A stretch of DNA of 64,000 nucleotides. It comes from a virus. Of the stretch, positions 1-7,517 are shown piece by piece; the first letter of the stretch is position 1, and the number at the start of each line of letters is the position of its first letter. A model generated the notes under the pieces. It did no database searches. It was given only the letters and a program-made list of their open reading frames with translations, and was not told where the DNA came from. Location: positions 1-64,000 of IMG/VR virus record IMGVR_UViG_3300030109_003951. One strand, given 5' to 3'. A program made the translations under genes and the position numbers.

Positions 1-20
1 AAGACAAGAAAGGTGATAAC

Positions 21-317
21 ATGGCGTGGGAAGATATATTGAAAGATGATGTTGATACATTCAATAAGTTGCTTAAAGATATTAAAGAAACTCAGAAAAA
101 ATTAAAGGATGTTCATAGAGTTATAAGTAGATTGATTTACGATGATATAATGGAATATTCACAAGTTTATGGTGGGTTTTTACCTAAATCTTTGGTGGGC
201 GAGGCTATGAGTATTGTAGACGAATATGAAATGACTGATGATAAACTTGAAAAACTTATGAAGAAAGTTGCCGAGATGATGGCGATATATGCAAAAAAAG
301 ACAATCCAATGTTATAG
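21..317 (+). CDS. Small helical protein with N-terminal MxWxDILK tag
   Basis: The 98-residue product begins MAWEDILK, the N-terminal peptide shared by many proteins of this arm. The rest is charged and predicted helical, rich in K, D and E, with no domain I recognise. A GGTGAT ribosome binding site sits three bases before the ATG, which fixes the start. It is the first of a tight run of tagged genes, and its upstream neighbour lies outside the window. I infer it is a virion-packaged accessory protein because of the tag; its function is unknown. Confidence 0.7.
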   Translation: MAWEDILKDDVDTFNKLLKDIKETQKKLKDVHRVISRLIYDDIMEYSQVYGGFLPKSLVGEAMSIVDEYEMTDDKLEKLMKKVAEMMAIYAKKDNPML

Positions 318-326
318 GTGATTAAC

Positions 327-647
327 ATGACGTGGGAAGATATAATCAAACAAGATGATTTAGGAATTCTTAAAGTTGGAGATTATATTGAAGAATTTTC
401 ACCGAATCGCCGTAGAGATGGTGTTGTTATCAGCATTAGCATAGCAATGGAAGAAAATGATGCTGCTGGTGAATATTCTTCTGCGGTAGATGTTAAAAAA
501 TATGATACTAGTTTAAAATATCAAGGTTCTGTAGTTTTCGGGCCAAGTTGGAGAGGTGGTAATTATTGGACTTATTTAGAGCGTATAACTAAAATAGTTC
601 CACAAGGCACTCCCGAATTTAAAAAATTAACAGAAGGAAGTGAATAA
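327..647 (+). CDS. Small tagged protein, possible SH3-like barrel
   Basis: The product (106 residues) starts MTWEDIIK. ATG at 327 is preferred over GTG at 318 because it places the tag at the N-terminus and has GGTGAT just upstream. After the tag the protein has a 'VGDYIEEF' segment and alternating hydrophobic strands ending in a W-rich stretch (FGPSWRGGNYW), compatible with a small beta barrel. No family is recognised. It follows the preceding gene within nine bases and is probably cotranscribed with it. Confidence 0.65.
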   Translation: MTWEDIIKQDDLGILKVGDYIEEFSPNRRRDGVVISISIAMEENDAAGEYSSAVDVKKYDTSLKYQGSVVFGPSWRGGNYWTYLERITKIVPQGTPEFKKLTEGSE

Positions 648-648
648 T

Positions 649-942
649 ATGAGTTGGCAAGATATATTAAAACAAGATGTTATAAGTCAATTAGAAGAAC
701 TTAAAGACTTTGCAAATTTTAAGGGCAGATTTGAAGGTAAGTTACGTGCTGATGCACACCCGCAAGAAATTGCTGGCAAACTTAACGATAATTTTATCCA
801 ATTAAAAGGTAAAATAGATGATAAACTTTTTAGAGATTTACAAAAACAAATTCGTAATATTTCGAATAAATCTAATGATTTGGGTGTTGCCTTTGGCGTG
901 TTTGCTGATATTATAGATGATTATTTAGAGAAAAGTAGGTGA
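649..942 (+). CDS. Small helical protein with MSWQDILK tag
   Basis: The 97-residue product begins MSWQDILKQD. The start is set at ATG 649 rather than GTG 640, since this puts the tag first. The remainder is predicted all-helical (repeated L/K/D heptad-like spacing) and could form a helical hairpin or short coiled coil. The stop is six bases before the next tagged start. No homologue is recognised; packaging in the virion is inferred only from the tag. Confidence 0.65.
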   Translation: MSWQDILKQDVISQLEELKDFANFKGRFEGKLRADAHPQEIAGKLNDNFIQLKGKIDDKLFRDLQKQIRNISNKSNDLGVAFGVFADIIDDYLEKSR

Positions 943-947
943 ATAAT

Positions 948-1613
948 ATGACATGGAAAGACATCCTAAAAGCAAAGAAGCCAGATTTCCTAGACCTTGA
1001 TGGTGATGGAAATAAAAAAGAGCCAATGTCTGAGGCTGCTAAAGATGTGGAGAAGCAAACTGGTAAAGGGTTAGAATCCATAGCACACGATGAGCAAGAT
1101 TTGAAATATTTAATGTCACTCAATCCTCAAAAATTAAAACAAGTATTAGAGGCTAGGAAAAGAGTTTCACAAGGCATTCCTTCTGATGCGGGTCAAAGAC
1201 CAAGGATTCCTCAATTTAAAAAAATTTTAAAAATAAGCATGGACGAAGCCCGTAGTCTTGGAGATAAATATGCTCCAGAAGATATGAAGGAACCTGTAGA
1301 GGATGAAATAGATAGAAAACAAATCATAGCAGAAGTTCAAGGTTGGATAAATAAATATGATTGGAGTGGTTGGAATAGAGATAATAAATTATTACCTCCT
1401 AGAATTTATTTTGGAAAAAACAATCGAGGTGGGGCCATACTAAAAGATGGTAAAAGAATTTACTATACCTTCGGTAGAAATCAATTGACTCTTGGTGAAT
1501 TAACTGGGACTAAAGATTTAAAAATCGGCCCATCTTTTAAAAATGCAATAGGCACAGCAGAAGAAACACTTAGAAAATTACATTCGGATTTAAAGGGGGA
1601 TAACCAAATATGA
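948..1613 (+). CDS. Tagged protein with a calcium-loop-like segment
   Basis: The 221-residue product starts MTWKDILKAK and is followed directly by DFLDLDGDGNKKEPM (about residues 13-27). This D-x-D-x-D-G run resembles EF-hand or dockerin calcium loops; I recall similar 'DLDxDGNKKEPM' segments from other phage proteins. A C-terminal half (from about residue 125) has W- and G-rich patches (YDWSGWNRDN, GKNNRGGA) suggesting a separate globular domain. ATG 948 is chosen over GTG 939 because of the tag. It overlaps the next gene by four bases (ATGA). Metal binding is inference. Confidence 0.65.
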   Translation: MTWKDILKAKKPDFLDLDGDGNKKEPMSEAAKDVEKQTGKGLESIAHDEQDLKYLMSLNPQKLKQVLEARKRVSQGIPSDAGQRPRIPQFKKILKISMDEARSLGDKYAPEDMKEPVEDEIDRKQIIAEVQGWINKYDWSGWNRDNKLLPPRIYFGKNNRGGAILKDGKRIYYTFGRNQLTLGELTGTKDLKIGPSFKNAIGTAEETLRKLHSDLKGDNQI

Positions 1614-1864
1614 CATGGAAACAAGTACTTCAAAAGCCTCTAGGTAAGCAGTTACAATCTGATATTCTAAAATATGTAGAATATAATCCTAATACAACAG
1701 TTAACAAAATCATTAAAGGTTTAAACAAAAATAATCTCAAAAAGAATAGACTAAAATATTTTTTAGATAATCATTCCAACATTGCAAAAGAAGAAAAATT
1801 ATCAAAGTATGTTAACGCAAATGCATTAGCAGTAAAAGAAACTACATATAAGGTGATTAAATGA
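1610..1864 (+). CDS. Small basic tagged protein, possible helix-turn-helix
   Basis: The product has 84 residues and a divergent tag, MTWKQVLQK. The rest is lysine- and asparagine-rich, with helices spaced in a way compatible with a winged-helix or helix-turn-helix fold ('LQSDILKYVEYNPNTTVNKI' then a second K-rich helix). It overlaps the preceding and following genes by four bases, so translation is probably coupled. Nucleic-acid binding is a guess from its basic charge. Confidence 0.6.
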   Translation: MTWKQVLQKPLGKQLQSDILKYVEYNPNTTVNKIIKGLNKNNLKKNRLKYFLDNHSNIAKEEKLSKYVNANALAVKETTYKVIK

Positions 1865-2331
1865 GTTGGCAAGATATATTAAAAAATAGAAAAACCTATA
1901 CAGAAAATGATATGGAGAGATTAGCCCCTTATTGGTGGTCAGACCTTGTTAGAGAGATGGCAAAAGAACCCGAGTTTGAATTATTCGGCTTCGGGACTTC
2001 TCAAGAGGATGATGTTTACCAAGACACATGGGATAAATTTACTAGTGATAAAAATTGGCTTAACAATATAAAATGGTGGAAGCCTTGGTTTGATGTAAGT
2101 GATACTGAAAAAGAAATGAGAGAAAAGGTATTGCGTTTTGAACCTAATAGTTTCGAAGATTATAATTGGAGTGATAAAACTTTGGATTTTTTTGCTAATA
2201 ATTTTTCTGCAACTGGTGGTTATACGATTAGTTCTGGTAAAGATTATAACAAACGTCTTGGCTATATTCCGTCTAAGGGTAGATTAACTGAAAGGTTCTT
2301 TCAACAATCCAAGAAAAACAAAGGTGATTAA
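1861..2331 (+). CDS. Tryptophan-rich tagged protein
   Basis: The 156-residue product begins MSWQDILKNR, nearly identical in DNA and protein to the tag of the gene at 649. The body is unusually rich in W, F and Y (YWWSDL, NWLNNIKWWKPWFD, YNWSDKTLDFF), compatible with a compact fold or carbohydrate or surface contacts. I recognise no family. A GGTGATTAA-ATG arrangement supports the start. Confidence 0.65.
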   Translation: MSWQDILKNRKTYTENDMERLAPYWWSDLVREMAKEPEFELFGFGTSQEDDVYQDTWDKFTSDKNWLNNIKWWKPWFDVSDTEKEMREKVLRFEPNSFEDYNWSDKTLDFFANNFSATGGYTISSGKDYNKRLGYIPSKGRLTERFFQQSKKNKGD

Positions 2332-2526
2332 ATGACAACAGAAAAGTGGTTCCAACAACTCAAAGCAACAGGGTCAGTTACCTCAAGCAGTGCTGCTGGT
2401 GGAGGCCCATCAAACTCAGCAACTACAGAAGGGATTTCTTTTATTGATTCACAAGGAAATCCTAGTCTAAGATTTGGCAAAAAGAAAAGGAGGAAAAAAC
2501 ATGGTAAAAACAAAGAAAGATGCTAA
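2332..2526 (+). CDS. Short Ser/Gly-rich protein with basic tail
   Basis: The 64-residue product starts MTTEKWFQQLKATG, which may be a degenerate form of the tag (W-x-x-x-L-K). A flexible S/G/A linker follows (residues 14-40) and then a very basic end (GKKKRRKKHGKNKE). GGTGATTAA precedes the ATG. Its 3' end overlaps the next gene by 26 bases. The composition suggests a small nucleic-acid-contacting or internal virion protein, which is inference. Confidence 0.5.
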   Translation: MTTEKWFQQLKATGSVTSSSAAGGGPSNSATTEGISFIDSQGNPSLRFGKKKRRKKHGKNKERC

Positions 2527-3589
2527 TGATGCCTTCAATAAATATGTAAGAGAACTTAAAGCGGCTGATAGTGCTACTATAGGTATGGCAAAAGGAAATC
2601 TTTATAGATTTTTAAGTGGACATGGCACTGCGAGTAGACCTGCTGCTAGAGGAGGCAAAAGAAAAGCCTCTGGGCTTTATAGGTTTTTTACTCAAATGCA
2701 AAATATTTTCAAAGGGGAAGCAGATTTAACTAATCAACAATTAAAATTAATTAGAGAAACGATTAGAAAATTAAAAGGTGTTGGGGATAATAGTATTAAT
2801 AATCCAAGAAATATACCTTTTACTTATCCTACTGGAGAAGATGGTAGTGGTCGAGCCATACAATATGGCCACCCTAATAGTAAAGAATATGTTCAAGGAA
2901 TGAAGAATAAAAAGAAGGCAAGGGGAGAAACTTATGAAGTTCAATCATACATGAATAACATTCCTGATGCTTGGACTAGTCAAACTTTAGGGACTGCTAG
3001 AAATCCTTTGTGGCAAGCATTTTTTGTTGGTGAGAATGAGTCTTTCAAGGGTAAAATCATTTCTATTGGTTTACTTCCGTTGTTAGAAAAAATAGAAAAA
3101 GGTTTGGCTGGAGAAAGTGTGGCGTTAACTATTCCTGCTAGAACATTACAAAAAGATTCTACGCTTGAGCAATTAGTAGATATTAAAGATGTTAGAAAGA
3201 GATTAAACGAAATCATGAGAACTAACAACCTATGGTCTAAAACTAAATCTACAGATAAAGAAGATAAGGAAATAAATGTTGTTAGAATCAAATTTACAGA
3301 CATGAATCGTAGACTAACAGGTTTACCATACAAAGTTACTCCAGAAGAACTCAACACTGTCAAAACATTATCGGGTAATAAAGATGCAGCAGGAGGGGTT
3401 AGTGAATTCAATTTACTTTCAATGACTGCTAATCAAATAGAGAAATTATTGCTTGCTGCTTTTGGAGCAGATGCAAAAGTTGGTGGGGTTCCAGTTCAAT
3501 GGTTTAACTTGTGGAAGACATCCCCAAGGATGGCAGAAACTAGAGATTTGCAAAAAATGCATTGGCGAGATTATTTACAGGTGAGGTGA
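2501..3589 (+). CDS. Uncharacterised 362-residue accessory protein
   Basis: ATG 2501 is preferred over the in-frame ATG at 2474 because AGGAGG lies ten bases upstream of it. The N-terminus is basic (MVKTKKDAND), followed by helices, then a mixed alpha/beta region. There is no N-terminal tag, but the C-terminus ends MHWRDYLQVR, a W-x-D-x-L string reminiscent of it. No catalytic motif or family is recognised. It sits inside the run of tagged small genes. Confidence 0.6.
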   Translation: MVKTKKDANDAFNKYVRELKAADSATIGMAKGNLYRFLSGHGTASRPAARGGKRKASGLYRFFTQMQNIFKGEADLTNQQLKLIRETIRKLKGVGDNSINNPRNIPFTYPTGEDGSGRAIQYGHPNSKEYVQGMKNKKKARGETYEVQSYMNNIPDAWTSQTLGTARNPLWQAFFVGENESFKGKIISIGLLPLLEKIEKGLAGESVALTIPARTLQKDSTLEQLVDIKDVRKRLNEIMRTNNLWSKTKSTDKEDKEINVVRIKFTDMNRRLTGLPYKVTPEELNTVKTLSGNKDAAGGVSEFNLLSMTANQIEKLLLAAFGADAKVGGVPVQWFNLWKTSPRMAETRDLQKMHWRDYLQVR

Positions 3590-3593
3590 TACC

Positions 3594-3980
3594 ATCGGTT
3601 GGGAAATAATCTTAAAACAATTGGCTTGTCCTACTGCCACAAAGGATTTAAAACTCAACACTAAAAATAGAGATAGTGCAATCAAAGCCAAACACATTCA
3701 ATATGGCCCCCTTAACTTAGAAGATGAAGATTATTGGGTTAGGGCAGCAGACCATTGGAACACATCAGTTGAAGTTGCTAAAAAATCAAAATGCTCTAAT
3801 TGTATTGCTTTTGATATTAGTGATAGAATGATGGATTGTATGCCTCTTGAGGGAGACTTAGGTTATTGCTGGATGCACCATTTCAAATGTCACAAAGACA
3901 GAACTTGTTACACTTGGGCTGCTGGAGGCCCGATAGATGATGATAAAACATCAAAAGAAAATCAAATGAAGGGGGAGTAA
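3594..3980 (+). CDS. Cysteine-rich tagged protein, apparent ATC start
   Basis: The reading frame encodes GWEIILKQ directly after ATC at 3594, a clear match to the shared tag. No ATG, GTG or TTG lies between the in-frame stop at 3582-3584 and TTG 3621, which would remove the tag. GGTGAT (3585-3590) plus three bases precedes ATC, exactly the spacing seen before normal ATG starts here. The 128-residue product has a Cys cluster (CSNC ... C ... GYC ... KC ... RTC) near residues 61-102, suggesting a metal or Fe-S site, and a W-A-A-G-G-P end. It resembles Cys-rich proteins I recall from marine phage genomes. Function is unknown. Confidence 0.65.
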   Translation: MGWEIILKQLACPTATKDLKLNTKNRDSAIKAKHIQYGPLNLEDEDYWVRAADHWNTSVEVAKKSKCSNCIAFDISDRMMDCMPLEGDLGYCWMHHFKCHKDRTCYTWAAGGPIDDDKTSKENQMKGE

Positions 3981-3981
3981 T

Positions 3982-4365
3982 ATGTGGCAAGAAATCCTCA
4001 AGAAGAAAAAAGATGCCTGTTATCATAAGGTAAGAAGTCGTTACAAGAAATGGCCTTCTGCTTATGCTAGTGGCGCATTAGTTCAATGTCGAAAAGTTGG
4101 TGCGGCTAATTGGGGAGAATCTGAAAAGAAATCTGAAATTGAAAAGGGTAAAATAAAAGATACTCTTTATAGATGGTTTAAAAGGAGAGGCGGTAAAGAA
4201 ACTAAAGATGGTAAAACACAATCTGGATGGATTGCTTGTGGAACATGTGATGATAAAAACGGCCCTAAACCATGTGGAAGAGAAGATGCTGATAAAGGAA
4301 GAAAAAGAAGATGTAGGCCAACTTGTGCAGCATGTAAAACTTACAAAAGGAGGAGAGGCACATGA
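3982..4365 (+). CDS. Basic cysteine-rich tagged protein
   Basis: The 127-residue product begins MWQEILKKKK, then ACYHKVRSRYKKWPSAYASG. I recall this sequence type from many marine viral genomes as a DUF-class domain without a known role. The C-terminal half has CGTC, PCGRED and CRPTCAAC, probably one or two zinc knuckles, in a highly basic context (RKRRCRP, KRRRGT). It overlaps the next gene by four bases. Its charge and cysteines suggest binding to nucleic acid inside the capsid, which is inference. Confidence 0.7.
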   Translation: MWQEILKKKKDACYHKVRSRYKKWPSAYASGALVQCRKVGAANWGESEKKSEIEKGKIKDTLYRWFKRRGGKETKDGKTQSGWIACGTCDDKNGPKPCGREDADKGRKRRCRPTCAACKTYKRRRGT

Positions 4366-4715
4366 GTTGGTTTGATGTTCTGAAAAAAAAGAAAGAAAGC
4401 CCAAGGCAGAAGGCTACAGAAAGAGCAAAAAAGAAAGGACTCAAAGGGGTAAATAAACCACAGGGATTAAAAAAAGACCCAGAAAAATCTCATCATGTTA
4501 TGGCTTTTGAAAATAATAAAGCAAAATATATGAAATTTGGCCAAAAAGGAGTAAAAACTAACCAAACTGCTGGACAAAGAGAGGCTTTCAAGGCTCGACA
4601 TGCTAAGAATATCAAGCGTGGAAAGATGTCTCGTGCTTATTGGGCGGATAAAGTAAAATGGAGTCCAAGTAAAACTAAAGAAAAGAAAAATAAAAATTGG
4701 AGAAAGGGTTCATAA
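4362..4715 (+). CDS. Small highly basic tagged protein
   Basis: The product (117 residues) starts MSWFDVLKKKK. The body is Lys/Arg-rich with a core 'KFGQKGVKTNQTAGQREAF' followed by KARHAKNIKRGKMSRAYWA, a pattern I recall from short basic proteins of other marine viruses. No enzyme motif is present. It overlaps the gene before by four bases and the gene after by one base (TAATG). A DNA-binding internal virion protein is the likeliest reading, inferred from charge and tag. Confidence 0.7.
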   Translation: MSWFDVLKKKKESPRQKATERAKKKGLKGVNKPQGLKKDPEKSHHVMAFENNKAKYMKFGQKGVKTNQTAGQREAFKARHAKNIKRGKMSRAYWADKVKWSPSKTKEKKNKNWRKGS

Positions 4716-5101
4716 TGTGGTTTGATTTGTTAAAAAGCATTAGTTATTCTGCTATTGTTCTTGATGACCCGTCCAAAAAAAAATTATTACCACTTGTTCC
4801 AAAGGGTTGGAAACCATACGCTCACCACATGACTATTAAACTCGGCCCATTAAAAGAAGATTCACAGTATAAAGTTGGTGATAAAGTATCAATGAATATT
4901 ACTGATGTTGGTATGGATGATAGAGCAATGGCTGTTAAAGTAGATGCTAAAAGAGATGACAGTAGAGGATTCCCTCATGTTACTGTTGCAACTAGTCCCG
5001 ATGGTGGAAAACCATTTCATTCTAATCAAATACCAGAAGAAAATTTTAAACCTTTTAGTGGCACCTTAACTGGGGTAGTAGAAGAAGTCCCCAACAGGTG
5101 A
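4715..5101 (+). CDS. 2H phosphoesterase-like protein with tag
   Basis: The 128-residue product starts MWFDLLKSI (ATG 4715 overlaps the previous stop; TTG 4697 would bury the tag). Two H-x-T motifs, H38-M-T40 and H88-V-T90, each in a beta-strand context, are the hallmark of the 2H phosphoesterase superfamily, which includes RNA 2',3'-cyclic phosphodiesterases and 2'-5' RNA ligase-like enzymes. Such proteins open or process cyclic phosphates at RNA ends. The protein is shorter than typical members (about 180 residues). The next two genes encode a HAD phosphatase and a CCA-adding-type enzyme, so an RNA-end-healing role is inferred. Confidence 0.65.
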   Translation: MWFDLLKSISYSAIVLDDPSKKKLLPLVPKGWKPYAHHMTIKLGPLKEDSQYKVGDKVSMNITDVGMDDRAMAVKVDAKRDDSRGFPHVTVATSPDGGKPFHSNQIPEENFKPFSGTLTGVVEEVPNR

Positions 5102-5105
5102 TATT

Positions 5106-5609
5106 ATGAGTTGGATGGACATTCTTAAAGCAATTAACAAAATTGTTATTATTGATTTTGACCAAACACTATTTTATACTCCTACTCCAGAAGAAGGTAA
5201 AAAAAAATATCAAGAAGTTACTGGTGAGGAATATCCCCACATTGGTTGGTGGAGTAAACCAGAAAGTTTAGATACAGATATTTTTGATATTCCAGTCAAT
5301 AAAGAAATACTTAGCAAGTATAGAGAGTGTGAAAGTGATTCCACTTGCATGACCGTTTTGTGTACGGGTAGAGTTCCAAAAGTAGAAAAGGAAGTTAAGG
5401 CTTTATTTAAAGAACATGGCATTAATTTTGACAGAGAATATTTTGCTAAACTGCAAACCTTGAGACATAAATTAAAAACTTTTGAAGATTTATACCGAGA
5501 ATATCCAAACGCACAAATTACTGCTTATGATGATAGAGATGACCATTTACCCGAATTCCAAAAGTGGGCGGAAGATAAAGACAATGTAGACATTGTGCAT
5601 GTGAAGTGA
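5106..5609 (+). CDS. HAD-family phosphatase with tag
   Basis: The 167-residue product begins MSWMDILKAI. HAD motifs are all visible: IIDFDQTLF (nucleophile D17, acid D19), LCTGR with T87, a lysine near RHKLK (residues 120-124), and AYDDRDDH with D142/D143. The layout resembles the HAD domains grouped as Swiss-Army-Knife RNA repair phosphatases, but this is from memory. The likely reaction is removal of a terminal phosphate from a nucleic acid or nucleotide. GGTGATATT precedes the ATG. It lies between the 2H phosphoesterase and the nucleotidyltransferase genes, and all three carry the tag. Confidence 0.75.
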   Translation: MSWMDILKAINKIVIIDFDQTLFYTPTPEEGKKKYQEVTGEEYPHIGWWSKPESLDTDIFDIPVNKEILSKYRECESDSTCMTVLCTGRVPKVEKEVKALFKEHGINFDREYFAKLQTLRHKLKTFEDLYREYPNAQITAYDDRDDHLPEFQKWAEDKDNVDIVHVK

Positions 5610-5613
5610 TATT

Positions 5614-6855
5614 ATGAGTTGGATGGATATTCTCAAAGTTTCGTTAGATATTCTCACTGATGAGTTGCGTAGAGACATCAAATCAAAAGGTGGTAAAATT
5701 TACCAGATTGGTGGTGCAGTTCGAGATGAGTTTTTAGGTAAAGTGTCTAAAGATTTAGATTTGATAATTGCAGGAATAGACATTGACGATTTGCAAAAAA
5801 TTCTAAATCAACATGGTAAGGTAAATTTAGTCGGTAAAAGTTTTGGTGTGTTGAAGTTTAATCCTTTTGGTCAAGAAGGAGAACCAGTAGATATTGTTGT
5901 TCCTAGAATAGAAGTTAGCACAGGAGAAGGTCACAAAGATTTCGAGGTCAGATTAGGTAAAGACATCACGTTAGAAGAAGAACAGTTGCGTAGAGATTTT
6001 TGGATGAATGCAATCGCCAAAGATATTGAAACTGGAGAAATTATCGACATTGGTGGAAAAGGCCAACTCGATATAAAAAATAAACAGATTTCTGTAATCA
6101 ATCCAAAAGCATTTGAGGATGACCCGTTAAGAATGTTAAGAGCAGTACAATTCGCATCTAGATTTAATTTTAAAATAGAAAACGAAACCATGAAAGAAAT
6201 AAAGAAAAACGCTGCAAAAATTAAGACGGTTTCCAATGACAGGTATCAAGAAGAGTTTAGAAAAATGTTCGAGAAGTCTAGTAAGCCAACTGTAGGTGTT
6301 AAACTTTTGATAGAAACAGGGTTAATGAATCATATATTTAGTAAAGGGGAAGTTAATCCTTTGATGGATAAATTAAGTAAAGATGCCTTTCCAACTTTTT
6401 TAGCATTATTTGGTGAAGGGTCAAGTGGCTCAGAAATACAAAGTGTAATGAAGTTGTCTAACAAAGATGCCAACATCGTTCAAGCAGTTATGGATTTCCA
6501 AAAAATAAATTTAGATGATTTAAATGTGGTTAAATTTTTATCTAAAGTCAAGGATAAGAAAGATGTTATTCGCAATATTGATGCTTTGCAAAAAGCCAAA
6601 GGACAAACAACATTAAGTGAGCAATTAAAATCAATGAAAGGAAAACCAACAAGTCTCAAAGAATTAGCAGTTACAGGTAAGGATTTGTTAGATGAGGGAA
6701 TCAGTGGAAGAAAAATTGGTGAGATTTTGAATTATTTGTTAGAATTAGCAGTCAAAACTGGTAAAAATGATAAAGAGTTTTTACTTAGCAGGGCTAAGTC
6801 GGAGTTCAATGAAGAACTATGGAAAAGCATATTAAGGAGAAATACTCGTTGGTGA
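5614..6855 (+). CDS. cca: CCA-adding / poly(A) polymerase-type nucleotidyltransferase (class II)
   Basis: The 413-residue product starts MSWMDILKVSLD and then shows the class II tRNA nucleotidyltransferase order: IGGAVRDEFLG (residues 32-42), the metal-binding DLDL (47-50), EEEQLRRDFWMNA, and DPLRMLRAVQFASRF with helical neck and body domains. This family adds CCA to tRNA 3' ends or poly(A) to RNA. The class II form is typical of bacteria and eukaryotes; archaeal hosts normally use class I, so the gene was probably acquired from elsewhere. Length is normal for the family. The tag DNA differs from that of the gene before only at synonymous or near-synonymous positions, as if selected at protein level. 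Confidence 0.85.
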   Translation: MSWMDILKVSLDILTDELRRDIKSKGGKIYQIGGAVRDEFLGKVSKDLDLIIAGIDIDDLQKILNQHGKVNLVGKSFGVLKFNPFGQEGEPVDIVVPRIEVSTGEGHKDFEVRLGKDITLEEEQLRRDFWMNAIAKDIETGEIIDIGGKGQLDIKNKQISVINPKAFEDDPLRMLRAVQFASRFNFKIENETMKEIKKNAAKIKTVSNDRYQEEFRKMFEKSSKPTVGVKLLIETGLMNHIFSKGEVNPLMDKLSKDAFPTFLALFGEGSSGSEIQSVMKLSNKDANIVQAVMDFQKINLDDLNVVKFLSKVKDKKDVIRNIDALQKAKGQTTLSEQLKSMKGKPTSLKELAVTGKDLLDEGISGRKIGEILNYLLELAVKTGKNDKEFLLSRAKSEFNEELWKSILRRNTRW

Positions 6856-6860
6856 TACAA

Positions 6861-7517
6861 ATGGTAACTAGAAGAAGATGTAAAGTCTGTCAACATGAAG
6901 ACAGGACACAAATAGAAGAGATGGTCAATTCAATGACTAAAACTTGTGATGATTTAGATATAGAATTCGATTGGGCAAGTGGTACAACAGCCCGTCACAT
7001 GAGAAACCATACTCAAGGATATGATGATGCCTCTAATCCTCAATGTGCTGTTTGTACTCATCCAGAAAGGGCTAAAATAGAAACAGACATCACAGAAGGT
7101 ACGATTCCTGCTAGTGAAGTAGCAGCACAATTGGGAACAACAGATGCTCAAATTAGAAAACATATGAGGTCACATTTACAACCTCTTGTGCAAAAATCTG
7201 CTGCAACTCAAATTGCTCGTAGAGAAATTGATGAGATAGATATGCTTAGTGCAAACTTACAAAGATTAGATGGTAAATTAGATGAGTTATTTGACATGCC
7301 TACTCACACTACGAGAGAATTAGATTCACTGACTAAACTCGCAAAAGAGATTCGTGAGTCTTTGAAATACCTTATGGAGTTCAAGGGCAAACTTATTCAC
7401 CGAAGGCAGGACACCATCATCGTAGCGCAGATGCAGATTGTCCAAGAAGTGTTGGCGCAAAATCATCCTCAAGTGTGGTTAGACGTTAAAGAAAAGATGA
7501 AGGAGAAGTTACAGTGA
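6861..7517 (+). CDS. Duplicated zinc-finger protein, candidate small terminase
   Basis: ATG 6861 follows GGTGATACAA. The 218-residue product contains two similar zinc units: RRCKVCQHEDRTQIE...HMRNH and PQCAVCTHPERAKIE...IRKHMRSH. Each ends in a helix-turn-helix-like segment (ASEVAAQLGTTDAQIRKHM). A long helical region follows (about residues 110-218). Zinc-coordinated DNA binding plus an oligomerising helix, three genes upstream of the large terminase, fits a small terminase or other DNA-recognition role; this is inference. No tag is present. Confidence 0.6.
   Translation: MVTRRRCKVCQHEDRTQIEEMVNSMTKTCDDLDIEFDWASGTTARHMRNHTQGYDDASNPQCAVCTHPERAKIETDITEGTIPASEVAAQLGTTDAQIRKHMRSHLQPLVQKSAATQIARREIDEIDMLSANLQRLDGKLDELFDMPTHTTRELDSLTKLAKEIRESLKYLMEFKGKLIHRRQDTIIVAQMQIVQEVLAQNHPQVWLDVKEKMKEKLQ

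Noticed and set aside
2980-3411. 143-codon minus-strand frame
   Set aside because: Antisense to the 2501-3589 gene, no ribosome site, composition typical of a complement of AT-rich coding DNA.
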